Counted from the first letter of the stretch, positions 37,516 through 47,169 are shown. The stretch is DNA of 64,000 nucleotides from Sphingomonas hankookensis (GCF_001619955.1 NZ_LQQO01000005.1:1-64000), one strand, 5' to 3'. Notes: generated by a model not told the origin, from the sequence alone. Translations and numbers: made by a program.

Positions 37516-38211
37516 TCAGGAGATCAGCTCGGCTTCGACCCGGCGGTTGGCGGGACTGGTGGCGCTGCGTCCGGGCAGCGGCTGCGACGATCCGAATCCG
37601 CGCGTCTCCAGCCGCGACGGTGCGACGCCGCGCGCGATCAGATAGTCGGCGACCCGCTGCGCCCGGCGGACCGACAGCGGCACGTTGATGCCGCGCCCGC
37701 CGCGCTCGTCGGTATGCCCCTCGATCCGGAAGCGGCGGCCCTGCAGTTCGGGCATCAGCAGCGACCGGGCGAAGACCTGCGCCGCCGCCTCGCCCTGCGG
37801 GGTCAGCCGGTCGGAATTGAGTTCGAACCCGATCATCAGGTCGGCCCGGCGGCCCGAACCGGGGTTGGCGGTCGGCGCGGCGGCGGCGGCATAGGCGCGC
37901 GTGCCGACGCTGCGGCCACTACGCCCCGAGCGTTCGGCGACCGCGCCGCGCGCCGGCCGGCGCTGGGTCCGCGCGACCGGTGCGGGGGTCGCCGACGACG
38001 CCTCCGACCCCTCGCCTGGCCGGGCGAGGCGGAAGCCGCGCGTGTCCGGTGCGTCGCGGGTGACCCGGTCGGGCGTCGCCCCGTCGCATTTGCCGGCAAA
38101 GGTGCACAAATAGCCCTCTACCGTCGGTGTCCGCGCGGCCGGCGCCTGTCCGGCCAGTGCCGGAGTCGCGATCAGCGCTGCCATGGAAACCAGTGCGATA
38201 CGTAGCGTCAT
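37516..38211 (-). CDS. OmpA-family protein, first gene of the main T6SS operon
   Basis: A 231-residue exported protein: signal peptide (ALVSMAALIATPALAGQA), a low-complexity Arg/Ala/Pro middle, and a C-terminal OmpA domain (MIGFELNSDRLTPQGEA, RFRIEGHTDERGG, NVPLSVRRAQRVADYLI, NRRVEAEL) that should bind peptidoglycan. It stands at the head of the tssA-tssB-tssC operon, facing the divergent vgrG. It may act as a TagL-like wall anchor for the T6SS or as an outer-membrane stabiliser; the choice cannot be made from sequence. Confidence 0.88.
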   Translation of the reverse strand: MTLRIALVSMAALIATPALAGQAPAARTPTVEGYLCTFAGKCDGATPDRVTRDAPDTRGFRLARPGEGSEASSATPAPVARTQRRPARGAVAERSGRSGRSVGTRAYAAAAAPTANPGSGRRADLMIGFELNSDRLTPQGEAAAQVFARSLLMPELQGRRFRIEGHTDERGGRGINVPLSVRRAQRVADYLIARGVAPSRLETRGFGSSQPLPGRSATSPANRRVEAELIS

Positions 38212-38417
38212 AGTCTCGTCCCCTTATCGGTTCCGATACGATTAGGCCCCCGCCCTGTTGCCATATTCTAGCCGCGATTCGCGATGGATCACAATCCCGA
38301 AACGACCGTTTGATTTGGCAAGGCATTGTACGGCGACGGCCAGACCGATAGGTTTGCGGTGGAGAACCAAGCAGTTCACAGCCGCGGATCGCAGGCTGTC
38401 GCACACAGGAGTAACCG
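38212..38417. promoter_or_regulatory. Divergent control region between the OmpA/tss operon and vgrG-tagH
   Basis: A 206-base gap that must hold the promoters of both arms of the main T6SS operon. A perfect 6-2-6 inverted repeat, TATCGGTTCCGATA, lies at 38225-38238, 14 bases from the OmpA-like start, and a smaller one (CGCGATTCGCG) near 38273-38283. The first looks like an operator. The vgrG side has CAGGAG just before its start codon. I could not place a convincing sigma-70 or sigma-54 promoter. Confidence 0.55.
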
Positions 38418-40493
38418 GTGGCGGACGCAGGGCAACGGCTTACCCAGATGTCGATCGACGTGGGCGACGAACAGGTCGTGCTGCAACGGATCGAAAGCGA
38501 GGAACGGCTCGGCCGTCCCTTTCTGGTACAGGCGACGATCATTTCGCCGCTCGAACTCGACCTCTATCCCCATCTCGGCAAGCCCGCCGGCCTCGCCGTG
38601 CTGGAGGATGGCGAACTGCTCCGCCGCTTCCACGGCCTGGTGACGGCGGGCGAATATGTCGAGGAAAAGCCCGACGGCCATCATTACCGGCTCCGCATCG
38701 AACCCTGGACCTACTATCTGGCGCAGAACCGCCAGATGGCGATCTTTCAGGACAAGACCGCGGTCGAGATCATCCAGGAGGTGATCGAGGGCGCCGGCAT
38801 CCAGGACGTCGACTATACCCGCCTCGCCAAGCCGCGCATCACGCGGGGCTATACCGTCCAGTATCGCGAGAGCGATTTCGACTTCGTGTCGCGGCTGATG
38901 GAAGAGGAAGGCATCTACTATTTCTTCCGCCACGATGCCGACCGGCACGTGATGGTGCTGTGCGAGGGGCCGGCGTCGCACCAGCCGGGCAACCCGCCGC
39001 AGCTGCGCTTCAATGCCAACGCGATGTCGGTGTTCACCGCCAATTCGAAGAGCCGCTTCGACGCCCCGCGCGACATATTGCAGAGCTGGGTCGAACGCGT
39101 CGCATCGAGTGGGCAGGCACGGGTGACGGTGCGCGACTACGACTTCGAATCGCCCGACCAGCCGCTCGCCAGCGAGTCCGCCGGACAGGGCGGCCACCCG
39201 CGCGACGACCGCGAAATCTTCGTCTATCCCGGCCGCCATGTCCGCGAAAAGACCGGGCGCGGCGACCAGGAACAGGTCGGGCGCGAGCGTGGGCAGACGC
39301 TGCTCGATGCACAGCGCGCCAACCGTCGCGTGTTCACCGGCACCAGCCAGGCATCGGGCATCACCACCGGACAGCGGCTCGACGTGGCCGATCATCCCGC
39401 CGACCGGCTGAACGGATCGTACATGGTGATCGCCGCGACCCATTCGATCGCCGCGGAAGCCTATCGCTCGGGCGAGCAGGAGGATGAGGAGCCGTACAAC
39501 GTCCGGTTCGAGGCGATCCCGGCCGACACCGTGTACCAGTCGCCGCCGCAGACGCCGCGCCCCCGCACCACCGGTCTCGAAACCGCGATGGTTACCGGGC
39601 CGACCGGCGAGACGATCTACACCGACGAATATGGCCGGGTGAAGGTCCGCTTCCCCTGGGACCGTGCCGACACGCCGGGCGAACGATCGACCTGCTGGAT
39701 CCGCGTGTCGCAGACCGGGGGGCTGGGCAACGTCATCCTGCCGCGCGTCGGGCACGAGGTGCTGGTAGATTTCCTCGACGGCGATCCCGACCGGCCGATC
39801 GTGATGGGCCGCGTGTTCAACCGGTCGCACATGCCGGTCTACGACCTGCCCGCCAACAAGACGCGCGCGGTGTGGCGCACGCTGACCTATGGCGCATCGG
39901 GCGACTATCCGGAGACCGAGGCGCTCGACAGCGGGCAGACGCGCACGTCGAACGAAATCCGGTTCGAGGACAAGGGTGGGCAGGAGGAACTGTTCATCCA
40001 TGCAGAGCGCGACATGAACAGCCGCGTCCGCTTCGATGAATCGCGCCATGTCGGCCACAACCAGGACCGTCGCGTCGGGCTGGACCGCACCACCAATATC
40101 GGTCGCGACGATACCAGCACCATCGGTCGCAACGAAACCCGCACCGTCGTCGGCGACAGCAAGACCGAGGTGCAGGGCAAGCGCGAGACGCATGTCATCG
40201 GCACCGACGGCCTGCTGGTCGATGGCGCGCTGTCGATCGAATCCAAGACGGCGATCACCATCCGCGTGAAGAATTCGAAGATCACCATCGGTCCCGACAG
40301 CATCACCATCCAGTCGCCGACGATCAACGTGCAGGCGAACGATCAGGCGGTCGTCAACGCGCCCGACACGCGGATCAATGGTTCGGCCACGCTGCTGCTG
40401 AATGGCGGGCGGACCGACATCAATCCCGATGGCGGCGGTTCGTTCGGCGCGCCCGAAGCGCTCGGCCCGGCGGCGGGTGATGGCAGCCGATGA
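38418..40493 (+). CDS. vgrG: T6SS spike protein VgrG (TssI)
   Basis: Trimeric spike tip that carries effectors. The 691-residue protein has the gp27-like part (SPLELDLYPHLGKPAGLAV, YRLRIEPWTYYLAQN, ESDFDFVSRLMEEEGIYYFF), the OB-fold/gp5 part (EYGRVKVRFPWDR, CWIRVSQTGG, GHEVLVDFLDGDPDRP), and a beta-prism needle (about 520-660). The reading frame starts at GTG 38418, ten bases after a CAGGAG box. It ends in a short glycine-rich tail with no extra domain, so effectors probably load on PAAR, Hcp or adaptors. The stop overlaps tagH as ATGA. Confidence 0.95.
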   Translation: MADAGQRLTQMSIDVGDEQVVLQRIESEERLGRPFLVQATIISPLELDLYPHLGKPAGLAVLEDGELLRRFHGLVTAGEYVEEKPDGHHYRLRIEPWTYYLAQNRQMAIFQDKTAVEIIQEVIEGAGIQDVDYTRLAKPRITRGYTVQYRESDFDFVSRLMEEEGIYYFFRHDADRHVMVLCEGPASHQPGNPPQLRFNANAMSVFTANSKSRFDAPRDILQSWVERVASSGQARVTVRDYDFESPDQPLASESAGQGGHPRDDREIFVYPGRHVREKTGRGDQEQVGRERGQTLLDAQRANRRVFTGTSQASGITTGQRLDVADHPADRLNGSYMVIAATHSIAAEAYRSGEQEDEEPYNVRFEAIPADTVYQSPPQTPRPRTTGLETAMVTGPTGETIYTDEYGRVKVRFPWDRADTPGERSTCWIRVSQTGGLGNVILPRVGHEVLVDFLDGDPDRPIVMGRVFNRSHMPVYDLPANKTRAVWRTLTYGASGDYPETEALDSGQTRTSNEIRFEDKGGQEELFIHAERDMNSRVRFDESRHVGHNQDRRVGLDRTTNIGRDDTSTIGRNETRTVVGDSKTEVQGKRETHVIGTDGLLVDGALSIESKTAITIRVKNSKITIGPDSITIQSPTINVQANDQAVVNAPDTRINGSATLLLNGGRTDINPDGGGSFGAPEALGPAAGDGSR

Positions 40494-41905
40494 CGCTGAC
40501 CCTGTCGGTCGTCGCCGGCCCCGCCACCGCCGCGCCGCTCGCCATCGACCGTCGCTCCGCCACGATCGGCCGGGCGGAGGGATGCGACTGGATGCTGGCC
40601 GATCCGACCCGGCATCTGTCGTCGCGCCATTTCGACATCCGCTTCGACGGCAGCGACTATCGCCTGACCGATCGCAGTACCAACGGCACCTTCCTGGCCG
40701 ATAGCGGCCAGCGCGTGTCGCCCGACCATCTGATCCGCGACGGCGACCGCTTCACCGCCGGCCCGTTCACCATCCTCGCCCGGATCGATTCCGGCGGCGC
40801 GGCGACCGGGTGGAGCGGGTGGAACGACACCGCGCCGCCCGCTCCATCCTCGCCCCATGACGGCTGGGCACCCGCCGACACCGGCGGCGGGGCCAGCGCC
40901 GGCTGGGGCCCGCTCCCCGCCGCGACCCGCAGCGGCGGCAATGCCGGCTGGCAACCGCAGACCGGCCCGTCGCTCGCCCGCCCCGAAGCACATCGCGCCC
41001 CGGCGACCGGCTGGGGTCCGCCGCCCGAGCGCGCATCGGGCTGGCCGGCGCCCGCCCCTGCCACCCCCGCCGCGCCGGTGGTATCGACCTGGGACAGCGC
41101 GATGCCCGCGCCCGATCCGGCCTCCGCCTGGTCCAGCGCCGCACCCGACCGCCCGCCCGCGCCCTCCCCCGACGATCTGTGGGGCCGCATCGCGGAGGGC
41201 AATGTCGTCGATTGGGCGCGTGGGGGCTTCGGCCAGCCGGTCGAACCGCCACGCGATCCGTTGGGCCTCAACCCGCCGCCACCGGCCCCGCAGGCTACTC
41301 CAACGCCGGCCGCGCCCCCGCCGCCGCCTGCGACCGGCGCCGGCGATGCCTTCCTCGCCGCGCTCGGGCTTGATCCGGCGAAGCTGTCGCCCGACGCCGC
41401 CGAACGCGGCGCATTGCTGTTCCGCAAGCTGGTGGCAGGGCTGGTGGTGATGCTGGAGGCCCGCGCACGGGCGAAGGCGCAACTGGGGGCCGAGGCCACC
41501 GCCTATAGTCCCGAAGGCCACAACCCGCTGAAATTCGCGCGCAGCCCCGACGATGCGCTGGCGATGCTGCTGGGCACCGAACAGCCCGGTTTCATGCCCC
41601 CCGACCGCGCGGTCGAGGATGCGTTTCGCGACCTGCAATCGCATCAGGTCGCGACGCTGCGCGCGATGCAGGGGGCGCTGCGCACCACGCTCGAACGCTT
41701 CGCGCCGTCGGCGATCCGCGCGCGGGCCAAGGACGGCGGCGTGCTCGAACGCGTCCTCCCCTCGGCGCGCGACGCCGCGCTGTGGCAGGCCTATGAACGC
41801 GAGTTCGGCGGCGTGGCGCAGGGCTCGGACGAAGCGTTCCTCGACATGTTCGCCAAGGAATTTCGCGACGCCTACAACGCGCAGGGTGTGGGCCTACGGC
41901 CGTGA
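40490..41905 (+). CDS. tagH: T6SS-associated FHA-domain protein TagH (Fha)
   Basis: Phosphothreonine-reader scaffold; in Pseudomonas its phosphorylation by PpkA promotes T6SS assembly. The 471-residue protein has an N-terminal FHA domain (ATIGRAEGCDWML, HLSSRHFDIRF, STNGTFL), a long Pro/Ala/Gly/Trp-rich linker (about 105-275) with repeated AxGW segments, and the TagH C-terminal domain (FRKLVAGLVVMLEARARAK, NPLKFARSPDDALAMLLG, LWQAYEREFGG). It is coupled to vgrG, while its kinase and phosphatase sit at the far end of the island. Confidence 0.94.
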   Translation: MTLTLSVVAGPATAAPLAIDRRSATIGRAEGCDWMLADPTRHLSSRHFDIRFDGSDYRLTDRSTNGTFLADSGQRVSPDHLIRDGDRFTAGPFTILARIDSGGAATGWSGWNDTAPPAPSSPHDGWAPADTGGGASAGWGPLPAATRSGGNAGWQPQTGPSLARPEAHRAPATGWGPPPERASGWPAPAPATPAAPVVSTWDSAMPAPDPASAWSSAAPDRPPAPSPDDLWGRIAEGNVVDWARGGFGQPVEPPRDPLGLNPPPPAPQATPTPAAPPPPPATGAGDAFLAALGLDPAKLSPDAAERGALLFRKLVAGLVVMLEARARAKAQLGAEATAYSPEGHNPLKFARSPDDALAMLLGTEQPGFMPPDRAVEDAFRDLQSHQVATLRAMQGALRTTLERFAPSAIRARAKDGGVLERVLPSARDAALWQAYEREFGGVAQGSDEAFLDMFAKEFRDAYNAQGVGLRP

Positions 41906-41953
41906 TCGGGGGGGGGTGCGCGCTTCTTGGAGCCTGATCGACCTCACCCGAGC

Positions 41954-42035
41954 GTCATCCCAGCGAAGGCTGGGATCTCTCGGTTGTAGCGCGCAGCAGG
42001 AACCGCAAGAGGCCCCAGCCTTCGCTGGGGCGACG
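41954..42035. repeat. Palindromic repeat doublet (family A)
   Basis: Two hairpins in inverted orientation, CCCAGCGAAGGCTGGG near 41958 and its complement near 42013, flanked by GTCAT and ATGAC-like ends. Same architecture as the units at 47079 and 62756 with base changes inside the stem. It lies between convergent tagH and the GH125 gene, at the right edge of the T6SS island. Confidence 0.75.
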
Positions 42036-42075
42036 GTTTCATGCATGCCGATCGGCAGTCGATGATGGTGCCCCC

Positions 42076-43530
42076 TCAGACCCGGACATTCTCCAGCGGC
42101 GCCTGCAACAGCTTCGGCCTCGTCGCCGCCAGATGCAGGATGAACTCGCCGAACAGGCCATTGGCCCAGGCGAACCAGTCGCGGCTGAACTTCGCCGGAT
42201 CGTCCTTCTCGAACGCCTCGTGGATGAAGCCCGTACCCGCATGGGTGCGCTTCAACGTGGCGAGGCATTGCAGGATCGTCGCATCGTCGGTCGCGCTCAA
42301 TCCCCGCACGATCAGCGACATCGGCCAGATATAGTCCATCCCCTGATGCGGCCCGCCGATCCCCTCGCCCGCGCGCCCCTTGAAGAACCACGGGTTCGCC
42401 TCGCTCCACGCCGCCTTCGCGGTCCGCTGCCACCGCGCATCGCTCGCGGGCACGCAGCCGAGCCATGCCAGGCTGGACAGCGACGGAACATTGGCGTCGT
42501 CCATGAAGATCGCATTGCCATAGCCGTCGACTTCATAGGCCCATACGTCGCTGCCATCGGCCAGCCGCATCGTCCCGTGCTGCGCCACGGCGGCCGCGAC
42601 CTCGTTCGCCAGCGCGGTCGCATCGTTGGCCAGCGCCGCATCGTTGCGCGCTTCGTTCGCGACCTGTGCCATCTCGCGCAGCGTCGTCACCGCGAACAGA
42701 TTGGCCGGCACGAACAGCAGATACTGGCAGGCATCGTCCGACGGGCGGAAACCCGAATGGATCATCCCGTTCTTGCGCGTCGGCGCGCCATAACCGGCCA
42801 GCAGCGTCTCGGTCGGCTGGCGGCTGGCGCGCTGGAACTTGTAGGGGCCCGGTCCGTCCTTGCGCTGCTGTTCGCGGAAGGTGCGGACGATCGCGCGCAT
42901 CGCCTGCGACCACTCGGCATCGAACGGCGTCGCATCGCGCGTCGTCGTCCAATATCCGTGGCTCAGCCGCATCGAATAGCACAGCGAATCGATCTCCCAT
43001 TTCCGCTCGGCCACGCCGGGCTTCATCTCGGTCACATCCTCCTTCGCCCACGACAGCGACGTCCGCGCGGTCGGGTCCTCCATGAAGGCGTTGGCATAGG
43101 GGTCGATCAGCACGCTGTGCGCATGCCGCGCGATCAGCCCGCGGAACAGCTCGCGCAGCTTCGCGTCGCGCGGTGCCAGATGCAGGTACGACTTCACCTG
43201 CGCCGCCGAATCGCGCAGCCACAGGCAGGGAATGTCGCCGGTGATGACGAAGCTGTCGGGCTTGCCGCCGACCGTCCCCATCCGCACCGTGGTGTCGAGC
43301 GTGTTGGGATAGGCGTTGGCGAACAGCCACGCCAGTTCCGGATCGGCGATCATACGGCTGACGCGCGCAATCTCCTGCTCGACCGCCTTGCTGACGAAGC
43401 GGCGGTCGGCGGACGCCGGGCGCCTGCTCGGAAACGCGGCCTTGCTCTGCGCCCCGGCCAGCCCTCCGCTCGCCAGCCCGACCCCCAGCAGCGCGCCCTG
43501 CATCATCATCGTACGGCGGTCGGTCAGCAT
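42076..43530 (-). CDS. Glycoside hydrolase family 125 exo-alpha-1,6-mannosidase
   Basis: A 484-residue protein of the GH125 (Mug157-like) family, metal-independent exo-alpha-mannosidases. An N-terminal segment with DRRTMMMQ and a hydrophobic stretch ending in AGAQ looks like a Tat-type signal, so it is probably periplasmic. Conserved parts include TFVRMGTVGG-like TTVRMGTVGGKPDSFV, ITGDIPCLWLRDSAAQV, and GMIHSGFRPSDDA. The (alpha/alpha)6-barrel length fits. The start has GGAGA nine bases upstream. It stands alone between repeat DNA and a divergent peptidase gene; no mannan uptake genes are nearby. Confidence 0.88.
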   Translation of the reverse strand: MLTDRRTMMMQGALLGVGLASGGLAGAQSKAAFPSRRPASADRRFVSKAVEQEIARVSRMIADPELAWLFANAYPNTLDTTVRMGTVGGKPDSFVITGDIPCLWLRDSAAQVKSYLHLAPRDAKLRELFRGLIARHAHSVLIDPYANAFMEDPTARTSLSWAKEDVTEMKPGVAERKWEIDSLCYSMRLSHGYWTTTRDATPFDAEWSQAMRAIVRTFREQQRKDGPGPYKFQRASRQPTETLLAGYGAPTRKNGMIHSGFRPSDDACQYLLFVPANLFAVTTLREMAQVANEARNDAALANDATALANEVAAAVAQHGTMRLADGSDVWAYEVDGYGNAIFMDDANVPSLSSLAWLGCVPASDARWQRTAKAAWSEANPWFFKGRAGEGIGGPHQGMDYIWPMSLIVRGLSATDDATILQCLATLKRTHAGTGFIHEAFEKDDPAKFSRDWFAWANGLFGEFILHLAATRPKLLQAPLENVRV

Positions 43531-43639
43531 GCATTCGGTCTCCGATAGCGTCGCGCCCAGCTAGGATACGCGCACCCGGCGTGGCAATGCCGCGCGCGCG
43601 CCGCTACAGCGAGGCGGAACGGGATCGAAAGGGCGGACC

Positions 43640-44821
43640 ATGACCATCGGCGGATCGAACGCGGCGCAGCAACTGGCGGCGATAGCCCCATGGGCCACGC
43701 CCGCCCCCGCCATCACCCCCGCCGAACGCCTCGCCCGGATCGAGCGTGCCCGCGCGCTGACCGAAGCGTCGAGTGCGCAGGCGCTGCTGGTCCATACCGG
43801 CGATTCGCTGCGCTATTTCACCGGGATTCCGTGGGGGGCGAGCGAACGGATGGTCGCGCTGCTGCTGCCCGTTACCGGTCGCCCGCGCATCCTCTGCCCG
43901 GCGTTCGAGCGCGGCACGCTGGAGGCGGACCTGACCATCGCCGCCGACCTGCTGCTGTGGGAGGAGGATGAGGACCCGACCGCGCTGGTCCGCGATGCGC
44001 TTCCCGCCGGCGCGACGCTGGCTGTCGATCCGCTGCTGCCCTTCGCCTGGGGGCAGAAGCTGGCCGCCCATGGCCTGACCCTGACCGATGGCGCGCCCGC
44101 GATCGATGGCTGCCGCCGGATCAAGTCGCCTGCCGAACTCGCCCTGCTGCAACAGGCCAAGGACATGACGCTGGCGGTCCACGCCGCCGCCGCCCGCATC
44201 CTGCGCCCCGGCATCCTCGCCAGCGAGGTCGTCCGCTTCATCGACGACGCGCACCGCGCGATCGGCGGCGGGGGCTCCACCTTCTGCATCGTCCAGTTCG
44301 GCCGCGCCACCGCCTTTCCTCACGGCCTGCCCGGCGACCGCGCGCTGAACGAAGGCGAACTGGTGCTGATCGACACCGGTTGCCGGGTGGAGGGCTATCA
44401 CAGCGACATCACCCGCACCTATGCCTTCGGTGCGGTCGATGACGACATCCGCGCTATCTGGGACATCGAACATGCCGCACAGGCCGCCGCCTTCGCCGCC
44501 GCCGCCCCCGGCGTGCCGGCGCAAGCGGTCGACGCCGCCGCGCGCGCGGTGCTGGTACGCGAAGGGCTCGGCCCCGACTACCGCCTGCCCGGCCTGCCGC
44601 ACCGCACGGGCCATGGCATCGGCCTGTCGATCCACGAACCCGCCTATCTGGTGCGCGGCGACACGACCCCGCTCCAGCCCGGCATGTGCTTTTCCAACGA
44701 ACCGATGATCGTCGTCCCCGACCGATTCGGCATCCGGCTGGAGGATCATTTCCACGTCACCGACACCGGCGCGCAGTGGTTCACCCAGCCGCAGCCATCG
44801 ATCGACCGGCCGTTCGGGTAG
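43640..44821 (+). CDS. M24-family Xaa-Pro dipeptidase/aminopeptidase
   Basis: A 393-residue creatinase-fold metallopeptidase. The N-terminal domain (about 30-150) is creatinase-like; the C-terminal pita-bread domain has the metal ligands in LVLIDTGCRVEGYHSDITRT (two Asp), the His in HRTGHGIGLSIHE, the Glu in CFSNEPMIV and the Glu in GIRLEDHFHVT. ATG at 43640 follows AAAGGGCGG. It probably degrades proline-containing peptides in the cytoplasm. It diverges from the GH125 gene and stands as a single-gene unit. Confidence 0.9.
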   Translation: MTIGGSNAAQQLAAIAPWATPAPAITPAERLARIERARALTEASSAQALLVHTGDSLRYFTGIPWGASERMVALLLPVTGRPRILCPAFERGTLEADLTIAADLLLWEEDEDPTALVRDALPAGATLAVDPLLPFAWGQKLAAHGLTLTDGAPAIDGCRRIKSPAELALLQQAKDMTLAVHAAAARILRPGILASEVVRFIDDAHRAIGGGGSTFCIVQFGRATAFPHGLPGDRALNEGELVLIDTGCRVEGYHSDITRTYAFGAVDDDIRAIWDIEHAAQAAAFAAAAPGVPAQAVDAAARAVLVREGLGPDYRLPGLPHRTGHGIGLSIHEPAYLVRGDTTPLQPGMCFSNEPMIVVPDRFGIRLEDHFHVTDTGAQWFTQPQPSIDRPFG

Positions 44822-44828
44822 GGGCGGG

Positions 44829-44857
44829 TTTCCCGCAAAGGATCGATTTTCGGGAAA
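44829..44857. terminator. Possible bidirectional terminator hairpin
   Basis: Inverted repeat TTTCCCG ... CGGGAAA with a 15-base loop, between the convergent M24 gene and the Imm-5-like gene. The symmetrical T/A ends would suit termination from either side. The stem is only seven pairs, so this is tentative. Confidence 0.3.
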
Positions 44858-44882
44858 TCTGCGTCTGCTGGTCACATACCGA

Positions 44883-45410
44883 TCAACGAAGCGCCGCGTC
44901 GATCTCGCGAACCAGTTCGCCAATGCGACCGCCTTTCGAAGGGGCGGCTGGATAGCGGCGGAGAACCTCCGACACCTGCGACGTGGCGAGGCCAACCAAC
45001 ATCGTTAAATGCAATTCCGCATTGCTCGGGCGTATAAGTTCGATTGCCCGCACTGCATGAGCCGCCGATCCAAGAATGTGCTTTACCTGAGTCGCCTTAG
45101 CCAGCGGATGCAGGTAGGCAGCGCCGGCGGCCGCAACGGCGGCCCGCGCTGCCTCGCTAGCAGCAATCTCGCCGTTTTCGGCCGCTTCGCCCGCAGCCCG
45201 TAACGCAGACCAAGCCCTGTCCCGGAGGACCTTGGTTCGTTTTGCGCCTCCCGCGAACAGTTGCGCGGCGTCAATGGCATCGTGCAGCCGCTGATCGTTT
45301 GGGTGCAGTTGCTCGAAAACCGAAAGGACAGAATGAGCGCACAGCGCCGCATACCCCGCGACCGCCCGGCAATCATTCAACTCAAGATCGACCCTCGCAA
45401 CATCTGTCAT
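44883..45410 (-). CDS. Imm-5-like putative immunity protein
   Basis: A 175-residue, alanine-rich all-helical protein. The pattern CAHSVLSVFEQLHPNDQRLHDAIDAA followed by repeated short Ala-rich helices (AASEAARAAVAAAGAAYLHP, ILGSAAHAVRAIEL) resembles the family annotated as Imm-5-like putative immunity proteins, which I recall only by pattern. No toxin gene is adjacent. Its codon use seems less GC-biased than its neighbours, which may mean acquisition. ATG at 45410 is preferred over one at 45452 because similarity starts there. Function remains open. Confidence 0.6.
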   Translation of the reverse strand: MTDVARVDLELNDCRAVAGYAALCAHSVLSVFEQLHPNDQRLHDAIDAAQLFAGGAKRTKVLRDRAWSALRAAGEAAENGEIAASEAARAAVAAAGAAYLHPLAKATQVKHILGSAAHAVRAIELIRPSNAELHLTMLVGLATSQVSEVLRRYPAAPSKGGRIGELVREIDAALR

Positions 45411-45595
45411 AGTCCGGAGATACCCCCGCCTCGGCAAGCATTGAAGCCCCACCCTTCATTCCCGATTGGGAACCAACAACGAGAATCCGGCCGCGCCGGT
45501 CGCGCTCACGGCCGCCTGCGGGTTGTTATTTCCCAAAACCTGTTCTCGCTTCCAAATTCCCGCAACCGCCGGTCCGCACGGCAAAACGGGAAGCC

Positions 45596-46327
45596 CTACC
45601 CCCGCAACCGCCCCGCCACCACCGGGCCCAGCCGCGCCACGATCCGGTCGACCCCTTGCGCATTCGGGTGGATGCCGTCGGGCAGCATCAGCGCCCGGTT
45701 GCCGATGACCCCGGCCAGGATGAACGGATCGAGCGTCGCGTCATATTGCTTTGCCAGGTCCGGCCAGATGCGGTTGAACTGCGCGGCATAGTCCGGCCCC
45801 AGATTGGGCGGCACCATCATGCCGGTCAGCACCACCGGAATGTCGCGCTTCTTGAGTTCGTCCAGCATAGAGACGAAATTCGCCCGGGTCTCGGCCGGCG
45901 GAATCTGCCTGAGCAGGTCGTTGCCGCCCAGCCCCAGCAGGACGAGGTCGGGCTTGCGGTCGAGCTTGTCGAGCGTGAAGGCCAGCCGCTGCCGCCCCGC
46001 CGCACTCGTGTCGCCCGAAATCCCGGCATTCACCACCCGCGCATTGATCCCGTCGGCACGCAAGGCGTCCTGCAGGTCGTCGGGCAGGCTGTCGCCGCGC
46101 CCGAGGCCGTAGCCGGCATACAGGCTGTCGCCGAACGCCAGCACCAGCCGCTCCGGCCCCGCGACCGGCGCCTGCGATCCGGCCGGTATCGGAGTCGCGT
46201 CGGTGGCGACGTTCACCGCCGTCGCGTCGTTCGTTTCCGACAAATCCGGCCCGCCACAGCCCGACAGCAGCAAAGCGCCTTGGAGAAGCGCGATGCCGCC
46301 AGCATATATGGGTCCCTGCTTCGTCAC
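45596..46327 (-). CDS. tesA: GDSL-type arylesterase/lysophospholipase (TesA-like) lipoprotein
   Basis: A 243-residue SGNH hydrolase. The signal ends in LLLSGCGG, a lipobox, so it is an envelope lipoprotein. Catalytic blocks are intact: AFGDSLYAGYGL (Ser), VNAGISGDTSAAGRQRL (Gly), GLGGNDLLRQ (Asn) and LPDGIHPNAQG (Asp, His). I chose GTG at 46327 with AAAGG nine bases upstream; upstream in-frame starts would overlap the divergent ABC gene. TesA-like genes are typically divergent from a ybbA-ybbP-like exporter, as here. Substrate not determined. Confidence 0.88.
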   Translation of the reverse strand: MTKQGPIYAGGIALLQGALLLSGCGGPDLSETNDATAVNVATDATPIPAGSQAPVAGPERLVLAFGDSLYAGYGLGRGDSLPDDLQDALRADGINARVVNAGISGDTSAAGRQRLAFTLDKLDRKPDLVLLGLGGNDLLRQIPPAETRANFVSMLDELKKRDIPVVLTGMMVPPNLGPDYAAQFNRIWPDLAKQYDATLDPFILAGVIGNRALMLPDGIHPNAQGVDRIVARLGPVVAGRLRG

Positions 46328-46342
46328 CGGCGACAACCTTTC

Positions 46343-47038
<696 letters not shown>

Positions 47039-47078
47039 CGGGCGCGGTGCTAAAGGCTCCGACCTGTTTCAAAACGAA

Positions 47079-47169
47079 CCCGTACCCCCGCGTAGGCGGG
47101 GGTCCAGAGCCAAGCAAAACAACCGGTGGTCTAGGCGGCTCTGGATTCCCGCCTGCGCGGGGATACGGT
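47079..47169. repeat. Palindromic repeat doublet (family A) inside an ABC operon
   Basis: Left hairpin CCCCCGCGTAGGCGGGGG and right hairpin near 47147 (CCCGCCTGCGCGGG) in inverted orientation, with CCAGAG/CTCTGG inner arms. It fills the gap between the ATPase and permease genes, so it would be transcribed and could fold to modulate the ratio of the two products. Confidence 0.75.

Noticed and set aside
37516..38211. OmpA-like protein as the missing TssJ
   Set aside because: It has an ordinary signal peptide and an OmpA domain; there is no lipobox or transthyretin-like fold expected of TssJ.
38316..38329. Sigma-54-like TGGCA...TTGT before vgrG
   Set aside because: The spacing between the GG and the TTG element is one base short and the terminal GC is lost.
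43604..44995. Minus-strand frame opposite the M24 peptidase
   Set aside because: No recognisable domain; the plus strand has all five metal ligands of M24.
45466..45708. Short plus-strand frame in the gap after the Imm-5-like gene
   Set aside because: Pro/Arg-rich, runs into the esterase gene on the other strand, and has no ribosome site. The gap 45411-45595 shows no gene.
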